Shown piece by piece: positions 5,918 to 11,232 of a DNA stretch of 11,232 nt. The notes below the pieces were generated by a model. It was not told the origin of the DNA. It saw nothing but the letters and a program-made list of their open reading frames with translations, and ran no database searches. The DNA comes from an uncultured Clostridia bacterium (lineage in GTDB: Bacteria > Bacillota > Clostridia > Lachnospirales > Anaerotignaceae), in NCBI GenBank assembly GCA_910583755.1, contig CAJTZO010000053.1:1-11232 (forward strand), read 5' to 3'. Within the stretch, counting starts at the first letter, position 1. Each line of letters opens with the position of its first letter. Made by a program: the position numbers and the translations under genes.

Positions 5918-6115
5918 ATGAAAAGTTATTCTTCAAGAGAAGTAATTTCTATGTTAAAATCTGATGGTTGGTATGAAGTAGCTTGTAGCGGGGACCACCA
6001 CCAATTTAAACATCCAACAAAAAAAGGAAAAGTAACACTCACACATCCTAAAAAAGACATACCATATAAAACATTGCAGAGTATATCAAAACAATCAGGG
6101 GTTACATTTCCATAA
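5918..6115 (+). CDS. hicA: HicA-family mRNA interferase toxin (module 1)
   Basis: This is the toxin of the first HicAB module, a small ribonuclease that cleaves mRNA. The 65 residues show the whole HicA plan: SSREVISMLKSDGW, then VACSGDHHQFKHP, in which His27 follows Gly25-Asp26 where most relatives have Gly-Ser-His, then GKVTLTHPKKDIPYKTLQSI and a short C-terminal helix. The start ATG has AAGGAGG 5 bases upstream. It is transcribed on the plus strand, opposite to every tail gene, from its own perfect-consensus promoter. hicB follows after 32 bases. It differs from the HicA at 2952, which has an N-terminal extension and a GSHKQY motif, so the two modules are probably separate acquisitions. 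The Ser-to-Asp change next to the catalytic His could affect activity, but the rest looks intact. Confidence 0.94.
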   Translation: MKSYSSREVISMLKSDGWYEVACSGDHHQFKHPTKKGKVTLTHPKKDIPYKTLQSISKQSGVTFP

Positions 6116-6147
6116 ACACCGATTGAAACATAGATTGGAGGAATGTT

Positions 6148-6561
6148 ATGTTAAAAAATCGTTATTGTTATGTGGCTATTTTTTCCTATGATAAAGATGG
6201 TATTAGTATTGAATTCCCAGATTTGCCTGGTTGCTATCCTTGTGCAGATAAAGATGATACTGATATGGCTTTGAAAAATGCAAAAGAAGCACTTGCATTG
6301 CACATTTGGGGAATGGAACAAGATGGTGATGAAATTCCCCAGCCTACTACGATTACATCTTTACATTTAGAAAGTAATCAAATTGCAGTATTGATTGATG
6401 TCTTTATGCCACCAGTACGTGAACGAATTAATAATAAATTCGTTAAAAAAACGCTTTCTCTCCCTGCTTGGCTTGCTGCAAAAGCAGATGAAGATGGTGT
6501 TAATTGTTCTAAAATTTTTCAAAATGCCTTAATTGATTATCTCAATATTCAAAAAAAATAA
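6148..6561 (+). CDS. hicB: HicB-family antitoxin (module 1)
   Basis: This is the antitoxin partner of the HicA at 5918. The 137 residues begin with the HicB fold: YCYVAIFSYDKDGISIEFPD, then LPGCYPCADKDDTDMALKNA and KEALALHIWGMEQDGDEIPQ (residues about 7-70). A linker follows, then a C-terminal segment (about 97-135: KKTLSLPAWLAAKADEDGVN, then IFQNALIDYL) with the pattern of a ribbon-helix-helix domain, which would let it bind the inverted repeat in the module promoter. The start has GGAGG 6 bases upstream. It is longer than the HicB at 2573 (116 residues) and not close in sequence by eye. It converges on the tape measure gene, with a two-way hairpin terminator between the stop codons. Confidence 0.94.
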   Translation: MLKNRYCYVAIFSYDKDGISIEFPDLPGCYPCADKDDTDMALKNAKEALALHIWGMEQDGDEIPQPTTITSLHLESNQIAVLIDVFMPPVRERINNKFVKKTLSLPAWLAAKADEDGVNCSKIFQNALIDYLNIQKK

Positions 6562-6570
6562 TTTCTATAT

Positions 6571-6606
6571 AAAAAGTACCTGTAAACAAAATGCAAGTAC
6601 TTTTTT
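6571..6606. terminator. Bidirectional hairpin terminator between hicB and the tape measure gene
   Basis: AAAAAGTAC (6571-6579) pairs with GTACTTTTT (6597-6605), and a TG/CA pair extends the stem inward after a mismatch. The plus-strand RNA ends in a run of six U, which suits the end of hicB. The minus-strand RNA ends in UUUUUAUAU, so it may also stop transcripts coming from the tape measure gene. It lies in the 66-base gap between the two converging stop codons. Confidence 0.75.
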
Positions 6607-6627
6607 ATTGAAATTTACTTTAAAATA

Positions 6628-9600
6628 TTATGCTATATTTGCTTTCATATTCGGCAATACTTTCTGCAACTCTTTTGCAATGGTTTCTGCTACTTCATTT
6701 GCGATTTCCGGCATTTGCTGTCTGATTACTGCAATGATACTTTCTTTTTCTTCTGTTCCATTGCCTGTAAAGGTAAAATTCATGCCACCTAAGCTAATGG
6801 TAATGCTGCTTGATTGTGTCGTTTGTTGTTTGTTTTCTGCCTCCTCAAACATAGATTTATAATCTGCGCTACCACCAAAGATACCACCTTGTGCATGTTT
6901 TGGTAGCATACCTAACATTTCCCCTGCCTGTTGCCACAAAGAAATACCTCTATGTTGGTTTGTTCCAGAAAGTGGAATAATTGCTTCTGGTCCTGCCTCT
7001 CCAATCATGCCAATATGTGCTTTATTTACAATGCCACCTATCGCATTTTTCTTAATAAACTTTAAATTATTATCTTCTATTTTCGTTTTAATTGGTCCAG
7101 ATATACCATATTGATGCAATTTTTCTTGTGGCAATACTCCATCATATACCACTTTAACAACAAATTTCGTAAACAATTCATCTGGCACTTTTTCTAATTC
7201 TTGGTTTACTTTTTCTAATTCTATCAAAGCATTTTTAAATGCTTGTTGTCCAGCAGCATCCATTTCATCATATTTTCCGATTGCCTGCTCCAGTGGTTCC
7301 CCATAATTTAATTCTATTTGCTTTACAAGTCCATCATATATTTCATTTTCTTTTTTTTCCCACTCTAAACTTTTTTCGCCTACTTCTATATACTTTTTGT
7401 TGACTCCCTCAAGTTTCCCATCAATGGCACTTAACATACTGTCCAAGTTATTTACAATATATTGTCCTTCCTTGATACCTTGTGTAAAATCATACTTTCT
7501 CATAATAGAAACCATTTCATCTTGATTTTCAAATCTTTGCTCTCTTTTTTTGTTATATGAATTTTTATCTTCAGTAGATTTTAATCCTCCTTTTTCTAAC
7601 AGTTTCATTTCTTTTTCTAACATTTGATTTTCTGTATACAAATCTTTTATTTCTTCTTTTGATTTTTTTAAATCATTTTCCTGTTTTTCTAAAGCAAACA
7701 GTTCTTTTTGACTATCTTTATAATTTTCATGGATAGTATCAAAATTTTTAATATTCTCTTTGTTTTGTTCTTCCAGCTTCCTTTTTTGCAAATCTTTTTC
7801 TAACTGGTTTATTTTTTGTTGTTTCTCAATTCTTTCTTCTAATTTACCATTGATAGCATCTTCTGCACTGATAATATTCGGATAAAGAGCAGTTAGTTTT
7901 TCTACAATATCATTGGATTCTTGTTGCTTTTTCAGTCTGTCTTGTTCTGATAAATCACCTTTCTCTAGTTCCTTCTGTACATCTTGCCATTGTTTTTTCA
8001 AATATTCTGTTTCCCATATCAAATCATTGGTATATTTTAAATCAGTTTGTATATTTTTTGTATCATGGATACTTTTTTCAAGCAATAATTGTTTTTCTTT
8101 CTCCTTTGTAATTGCTTCTTCTGCTTCTTTTTCTGCTTTTGGTTTAAAGAAATCCGTCAATCCTCTAAACAGTTTTTCACCGCCCATATAGCCACTAATA
8201 CTACCTGCTAATCCTCCGATTGCACTACCGATTGCTGTACCAACACCTGGAGCAATCGCTGTACCGATTGTCGCACCTATTTTTGTTCCGGCTGAACCGC
8301 CTGCTAAACTAGCAGCAAAACTACCACCTTGCACAACCGTTTCTTTTGCTTTATTTTCTGACTGCATTACTGCTGCTGCAGAAAACAATAAACTTAATCC
8401 ATTTCCTTTGAAAAACTTTCCCGCTTTTCCAACACCTCCCTTTAATTTAGGTACATAAGGCGCTATCTTTGCAGCAATATCATCAAGTGCACTTACAGAC
8501 ATTCCATTTTTAGGAGCACTTTTTAAAACGGCTTCTCTTGTTGTTGTATTCCATAATTTTGCATTTTCCCAAAAAGCTACATAATCGTCTGCATTTTGTG
8601 CTACTGGCTTTGCTACTTTTGCTGCGGAAGCAATTTTTTCTGTTGTTCCACTTCCTAGTTTACCCAATAACTTCCCTGCTCCTAATGTTTTCCCTGCTTT
8701 GATACCACCATAAGCCAGTAATCCCGCAGAAAGCCAACTACCACCGGTTGCTTGTTCTCCACCAGGCAATATTTTAGAAGCATTTACAACAAGTTCTTTT
8801 GATTTTTCCTTGATTCCTTCCCAGATTTTACTGCCATCAAAACCGTTGATAAACCCTTCTGCAAAACTTTTGCCAATGTCAAAACCACTATCTGTTGCTT
8901 CCCCTAAATCAATCCCTAAGAGTGCAGAAATACCTGCTGTCAATGCAGAACTAATGCCATACCCTATAGTATTGGCAGCACCACAAGCCCATGTTTTTCC
9001 TTCACCGCTCCACCATTCTGCAAATGGTTCTGCTATGATTTTATCCCATGCAATACTAATTTTTCCAGACAAATCAGCATTTTGCCATTCCTTACTGCCC
9101 TTAAATTCTTTTACAGTGCTTTCTATTTTTTCGATTCTATCTTGGAATTTTTCAGCTGCTTTTGTGAGTTTTTGTCCAAAGGAAAGGGTCAACTCTTTGC
9201 TCCACTGTAAAAATTTTCTGGCACTCGGTTGAAATTTATCCATAAAATCAAGTTGCACACTTTCAAAAGCACTTTGTAATGCTTTGACATCACCATAAAT
9301 ATTATCGTTCATGATATTTGCCATTTCTTCTAATGCACCATTTGAATTTGCAACTTTATCTTTTAATTCGTCATATTCCTCACTCACACCAGATAACAAG
9401 TGCTGTAAATCACTCAATCTTGTTTTGCCACCGATTGCACTATAATAATATGCTCTTTGTTCCTCATCTAAATCTTTTGTTTTGTTATATAATTCCTTTA
9501 ATGTCGCTGCATAACCTTTAAAATTCCCTTGTGAATCATAAGCACTTAAGTTCAACTGCTTCATTGCTTTTCCGGCTTGTCCTGCACCTGTCGTCAAATT

Positions 9601-10455
9601 GACAAATACAGAATTTAAAGCATTTCCGGCTTCACTACCTTTGACACCTCTGTTTGCTAAAATACCAATCAAAGCGCTTGCTTCTTCCAATGATATATTA
9701 TTATTTTTAACAGTACCACCAAACTCTAAAAATGCTTCCATCATAGCGTCAATATTGGTATTGGAACGAGAAGCTGTTCTTGCAACTTTATCTAAATAAC
9801 CTGTTAAATCTCCTGTATCAATCCCTAAACTACTCATGCTGTCTGTTACAAGGTCACTGGTTCTGCCTAAATCTAAATTTCCAACTTCTGATAAGTGCAA
9901 CACAGGTTGGATTGCTTCTTTCATTTGGTCTTTATCCCAGCCTGCAAGCGCCATATAACCAAAGGCGTCAGCGGCTTCACTGGCAGATTTCGTTGTAGTT
10001 CTGCCCATTTCTCTCGCCTTTGCCGTTAATTCCTTCATATCTTCTGCACTTGCACCACTTAATCCTTTGACATTACTAATACTTTTTTCAAAATTTTGAT
10101 AGGTCTGAAAAGTATTTGCACCACCAAGAGAAATCCCAAGCACAGTACCTGCCTGCAAAATAGGATTTTTTAGCAAATTAACAATCCCCTTTAAGGGTGC
10201 GGTTGCCTTATCCAACACTTTAACAGATAGATTCCATGTTTTTTTCCCTAAGCTCATGGCACTTTTGGATATTTTTTCAATCGTCTTGGTTGCTTTGTCC
10301 TTGATGTCAAAGTTCATATTCATTTTAGACAGTTGCTGTTTCATTTTTTGAATACTGTTACCCAGTTTATCCACATTGTTTTTTACTTTTGAAACGCCTG
10401 CGCTTGTTTGGTCTTTTAACCTTGCTGCAATGTCAATCACAATCGTATCTGACAC
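6628..10455 (-). CDS. xkdO: Phage tail tape measure protein (TP901 family)
   Basis: The tape measure protein sets tail length, holds the chaperone during assembly and leaves the tube at infection. The product has 1275 residues. Residues about 120-370 are the TP901/PhageMin_Tail core (FEKSISNVKGLSGAS, TKSASEAADAFGYMALAGW, ANRGVKGSEAGNALNSVF). Residues about 475-650 are Gly/Ala-rich, about 710-755 form a hydrophobic glycine-zipper segment (GTAIAPGVGTAIGSAIGGLA), about 770-1050 are Lys/Glu-rich coiled coil, and GMIGEAGPEAIIPLSG near 1150 is typical of tape measure C-termini. No lysozyme or peptidase domain is visible. The N-terminus carries degenerate KDQT/DKAT repeats. I chose the GTG at 10455, since AGGTGG at 10461-10466 fits it; GTG codons at 10464 and 10461 overlap that site. 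At about 1.5 angstrom per residue the tail would be up to about 190 nm (inference). Confidence 0.95.
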   Translation of the reverse strand: MSDTIVIDIAARLKDQTSAGVSKVKNNVDKLGNSIQKMKQQLSKMNMNFDIKDKATKTIEKISKSAMSLGKKTWNLSVKVLDKATAPLKGIVNLLKNPILQAGTVLGISLGGANTFQTYQNFEKSISNVKGLSGASAEDMKELTAKAREMGRTTTKSASEAADAFGYMALAGWDKDQMKEAIQPVLHLSEVGNLDLGRTSDLVTDSMSSLGIDTGDLTGYLDKVARTASRSNTNIDAMMEAFLEFGGTVKNNNISLEEASALIGILANRGVKGSEAGNALNSVFVNLTTGAGQAGKAMKQLNLSAYDSQGNFKGYAATLKELYNKTKDLDEEQRAYYYSAIGGKTRLSDLQHLLSGVSEEYDELKDKVANSNGALEEMANIMNDNIYGDVKALQSAFESVQLDFMDKFQPSARKFLQWSKELTLSFGQKLTKAAEKFQDRIEKIESTVKEFKGSKEWQNADLSGKISIAWDKIIAEPFAEWWSGEGKTWACGAANTIGYGISSALTAGISALLGIDLGEATDSGFDIGKSFAEGFINGFDGSKIWEGIKEKSKELVVNASKILPGGEQATGGSWLSAGLLAYGGIKAGKTLGAGKLLGKLGSGTTEKIASAAKVAKPVAQNADDYVAFWENAKLWNTTTREAVLKSAPKNGMSVSALDDIAAKIAPYVPKLKGGVGKAGKFFKGNGLSLLFSAAAVMQSENKAKETVVQGGSFAASLAGGSAGTKIGATIGTAIAPGVGTAIGSAIGGLAGSISGYMGGEKLFRGLTDFFKPKAEKEAEEAITKEKEKQLLLEKSIHDTKNIQTDLKYTNDLIWETEYLKKQWQDVQKELEKGDLSEQDRLKKQQESNDIVEKLTALYPNIISAEDAINGKLEERIEKQQKINQLEKDLQKRKLEEQNKENIKNFDTIHENYKDSQKELFALEKQENDLKKSKEEIKDLYTENQMLEKEMKLLEKGGLKSTEDKNSYNKKREQRFENQDEMVSIMRKYDFTQGIKEGQYIVNNLDSMLSAIDGKLEGVNKKYIEVGEKSLEWEKKENEIYDGLVKQIELNYGEPLEQAIGKYDEMDAAGQQAFKNALIELEKVNQELEKVPDELFTKFVVKVVYDGVLPQEKLHQYGISGPIKTKIEDNNLKFIKKNAIGGIVNKAHIGMIGEAGPEAIIPLSGTNQHRGISLWQQAGEMLGMLPKHAQGGIFGGSADYKSMFEEAENKQQTTQSSSITISLGGMNFTFTGNGTEEKESIIAVIRQQMPEIANEVAETIAKELQKVLPNMKANIA

Positions 10456-10460
10456 TATCA

Positions 10461-10467
10461 CCACCTC
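10461..10467 (-). promoter_or_regulatory. Ribosome binding site that sets the tape measure GTG start
   Basis: GAGGTGG-type sequence on the minus strand (AGGTGG core at 10461-10466) with 5 bases before the GTG at 10455. It lies directly after the stop of the frameshifted chaperone reading (10470-10472), so ribosomes finishing the long form end right at this site. Confidence 0.7.
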
Positions 10468-10469
10468 AC

Positions 10470-10643
10470 TTATTTTTTAAAAAATGGGCAGAAAATGCCT
10501 TCTTTTTTTTCTGCTACTACTACTTCACTTGCAAACAAAAAAGCCTGCTCTCCTCTTGATAAAGCTAATATTTCATGGGGAAGTTTTCCTTTTGTCTGCC
10601 ATATTTTATGTAATAAAAAAGCTTTTCCGCCCGCTTCAATTAG
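10470..10643 (-). CDS. -1 frameshift extension of the tail assembly chaperone (second domain of the long form)
   Basis: This stretch is open in the -1 frame relative to xkdN and has no start of its own. It encodes 57 residues: LIEAGGKAFLLHKIWQTKGK, then LPHEILALSRGEQAFLFASE and a short tail. The pattern of a small helical domain with LPHEILAL followed by an Arg-Gly-Glu and an AFLFASE helix resembles the T-like extensions of tail chaperones (lambda gpGT, P2 E+E'), which bind the tape measure protein. It joins the chaperone at the slippery heptamer directly before the xkdN stop and ends 14 bases before the tape measure start, filling the whole gap. The long form would be 230 residues. It is too short and startless for ordinary gene finders, so it is easily missed. 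Frameshifting is inferred from sequence. Confidence 0.85.
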   Translation of the reverse strand, partial: LIEAGGKAFLLHKIWQTKGKLPHEILALSRGEQAFLFASEVVVAEKKEGIFCPFFKK

Positions 10644-11161
10644 TTTTTTGCTGTTTCTTCCAGAGATACTTCATTCATGCCATAACCACTAATTTCATCA
10701 ATAATATCGCTTATCTGGTCTTTTTCACCACCCATCAATACCATATCAATCACATCAATATCCTCAATAACATTTAGTTTTTCTTTTAATTTTTTATTTG
10801 ACCATAAAACACCTTGTCCTTTGTCTACCGTTGCAGCCATAATTTTATAGCTTCTAAACTTAATAAAATTTGTTTCTACTTCAATCATGCCAAATTGTTT
10901 CCCTCTTGGGTCAGGACGTCTTTTGGTAGCACGTTTTCGACAATCTTGGATTTCTTCTTCGGTCAAAGGTCTAACAAAAAAGGAAAACAATAACTTTCCA
11001 TTTCTGCGGATTTCAATTTTTTTCTGAAAATCACTGTTATCCTTAAAATTCGCTGCTTCTAACAATCCTGCAATCATTTCATCTTCATTTTGTAAAATTT
11101 CCTCCTTGCTTGGTAATTGTTTTTCTTCTGGTTCATAATCAAATGTTGTATTATTTTTCAT
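10640..11161 (-). CDS. xkdN: XkdN-like tail assembly chaperone (short form)
   Basis: This tail assembly chaperone of the Phage_XkdN family coats the tape measure protein while tube subunits polymerise and is absent from the finished particle. The zero-frame product has 173 residues (PBSX XkdN is about 145). It starts with an acidic segment (about 10-40: LPSKEEILQNEDEMIAGLLE), then ANFKDNSDFQKKIEIRRNGK and FVRPLTEEEIQDCRKRATKR (about 64-83), ending with a C-terminal helical part rich in Asp, Glu and Lys. The start ATG has AAGGAAG upstream and follows the tube gene by 17 bases. The last codons GCA AAA AAC before the stop form a slippery heptamer that gives a longer 230-residue form. Its place between tube and tape measure genes is the invariant place of this chaperone pair. 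Confidence 0.92.
   Translation of the reverse strand: MKNNTTFDYEPEEKQLPSKEEILQNEDEMIAGLLEAANFKDNSDFQKKIEIRRNGKLLFSFFVRPLTEEEIQDCRKRATKRRPDPRGKQFGMIEVETNFIKFRSYKIMAATVDKGQGVLWSNKKLKEKLNVIEDIDVIDMVLMGGEKDQISDIIDEISGYGMNEVSLEETAKN
10643..10649 (-). promoter_or_regulatory. A AAA AAC slippery heptamer for -1 frameshifting
   Basis: The minus strand reads GCA AAA AAC TAA in the zero frame, so A AAA AAC is a canonical X XXY YYZ site placed directly before the stop codon. A Shine-Dalgarno-like GGAAG (10657-10661) lies 7 bases upstream, and a weak GAAGC/GCTTT stem can form just downstream; either might stimulate slippage. Confidence 0.85.
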
Positions 11162-11178
11162 TGCTTTTTCTTCCTTTC

Positions 11179-11232
11179 TTATTCTTCATATCGAAAACCT
11201 TCTAAATATTCTGGAATTGCATTAACTCTAAA
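11179..11232 (-). CDS. Probable tail tube protein, C-terminal 17 residues (runs off the window)
   Basis: The open frame entering from the window edge reads FRVNAIPEYLEGFRYEE and then stops with TAA (11179-11181), 17 bases before the chaperone start. In PBSX-like tail operons the gene directly before the XkdN-like chaperone is the tail tube protein XkdM, and a short C-terminal strand of this kind (Pro-Glu-Tyr with an acidic end) is compatible with it. The fragment is too short to identify the family by sequence alone, so the name rests mainly on gene order. Confidence 0.55.
   Translation of the reverse strand, partial: FRVNAIPEYLEGFRYEE

Noticed and set aside
5841..5936. A longer xkdP reading beginning at 5936 with about 32 extra residues
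   Set aside because: It would cross the antisense hicA promoter and start, its extra residues look like translated AT-rich noncoding DNA, and a good ribosome binding site precedes the ATG at 5840.
2517..6627. Insertion-sequence or attachment-site origin of the two HicAB cassettes, with target-site duplications
   Set aside because: I compared the flanks of both cassettes by eye and saw no direct repeats, transposase remains or terminal inverted repeats.
8190..8325. Hydrophobic Gly/Ala/Ile segment of the tape measure protein read as a set of membrane helices of a transporter
   Set aside because: Such glycine-zipper segments are usual in tape measure proteins and the frame is continuous with the TP901 core.
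8810..9232. Plus-strand open frame inside the tape measure gene, and similar ones at 7913-8191 and 9318-9998
   Set aside because: They are shadows of the minus-strand tape measure frame, Ser/Pro/Leu-rich with no recognisable family or ribosome binding site.
10484..10777. Plus-strand open frames over the chaperone frameshift region
   Set aside because: They have poor composition and lie antisense to a convincing -1 extension in the chaperone frame.
1..11232. tRNA genes, rRNA or a CRISPR array
   Set aside because: No regularly spaced repeats or tRNA-like cloverleaf sequences were seen, and nearly all of the window is coding.

Overview
The window is the tail-assembly part of a contractile-tailed (myovirus-type) prophage, or of a phage-derived tailocin, in an AT-rich Gram-positive host. 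A low-G+C Firmicute of the Clostridia is most likely, judging from the strong AGGAGG-type ribosome binding sites, the AT-rich codon use and the PBSX-like gene order. No host gene, integrase, capsid gene or lysis gene is present, so species and phage status cannot be settled from this window.

All structural genes are on the minus strand and read from high to low coordinates, in the order of the xkdM-to-xkdV block of Bacillus subtilis PBSX: the 3' end of a probable tail-tube gene (11179-11232); the XkdN-like tail assembly chaperone (10640-11161), with a -1 frameshift extension to 10470; the tape measure protein (6628-10455); the LysM protein XkdP (5172-5840); the gpD/gp27-like hub XkdQ (4179-5159); the DUF2577 protein XkdR (3676-4182); the gp25-like DUF2634 protein XkdS (3234-3683); the baseplate J protein XkdT (1398-2516); the DUF2313 protein XkdU (721-1401); and the N-terminal part of a tail-collar fibre (1-718). 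The genes are tightly packed, several overlapping by 4 or 8 bases. Together they build the tube, set its length and form the baseplate with its fibres.

Two unrelated-looking HicAB toxin-antitoxin modules interrupt this block. Module 1 (5918-6561) lies on the plus strand, antisense to the operon, between the tape measure and xkdP. It has a perfect-consensus promoter (TTGACA-17-TATAAT) with an inverted repeat in the spacer, and ends in a hairpin that can terminate in both directions. Module 2 (2573-3179) is co-directional, between xkdS and xkdT. It has its own extended -10 promoter with an inverted repeat and ends in a rho-independent terminator. Both are self-contained cassettes placed at gene junctions. 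Their terminators lie across the path of late transcription, so the operon probably needs antitermination, read-through or extra promoters.

The most noteworthy signals are the paired HicAB cassettes and the transcriptional conflict they create, the A AAA AAC slippery heptamer directly before the chaperone stop codon with a 57-residue in-frame extension, and three HxH motifs in the enlarged XkdR protein that suggest a metal-binding site.
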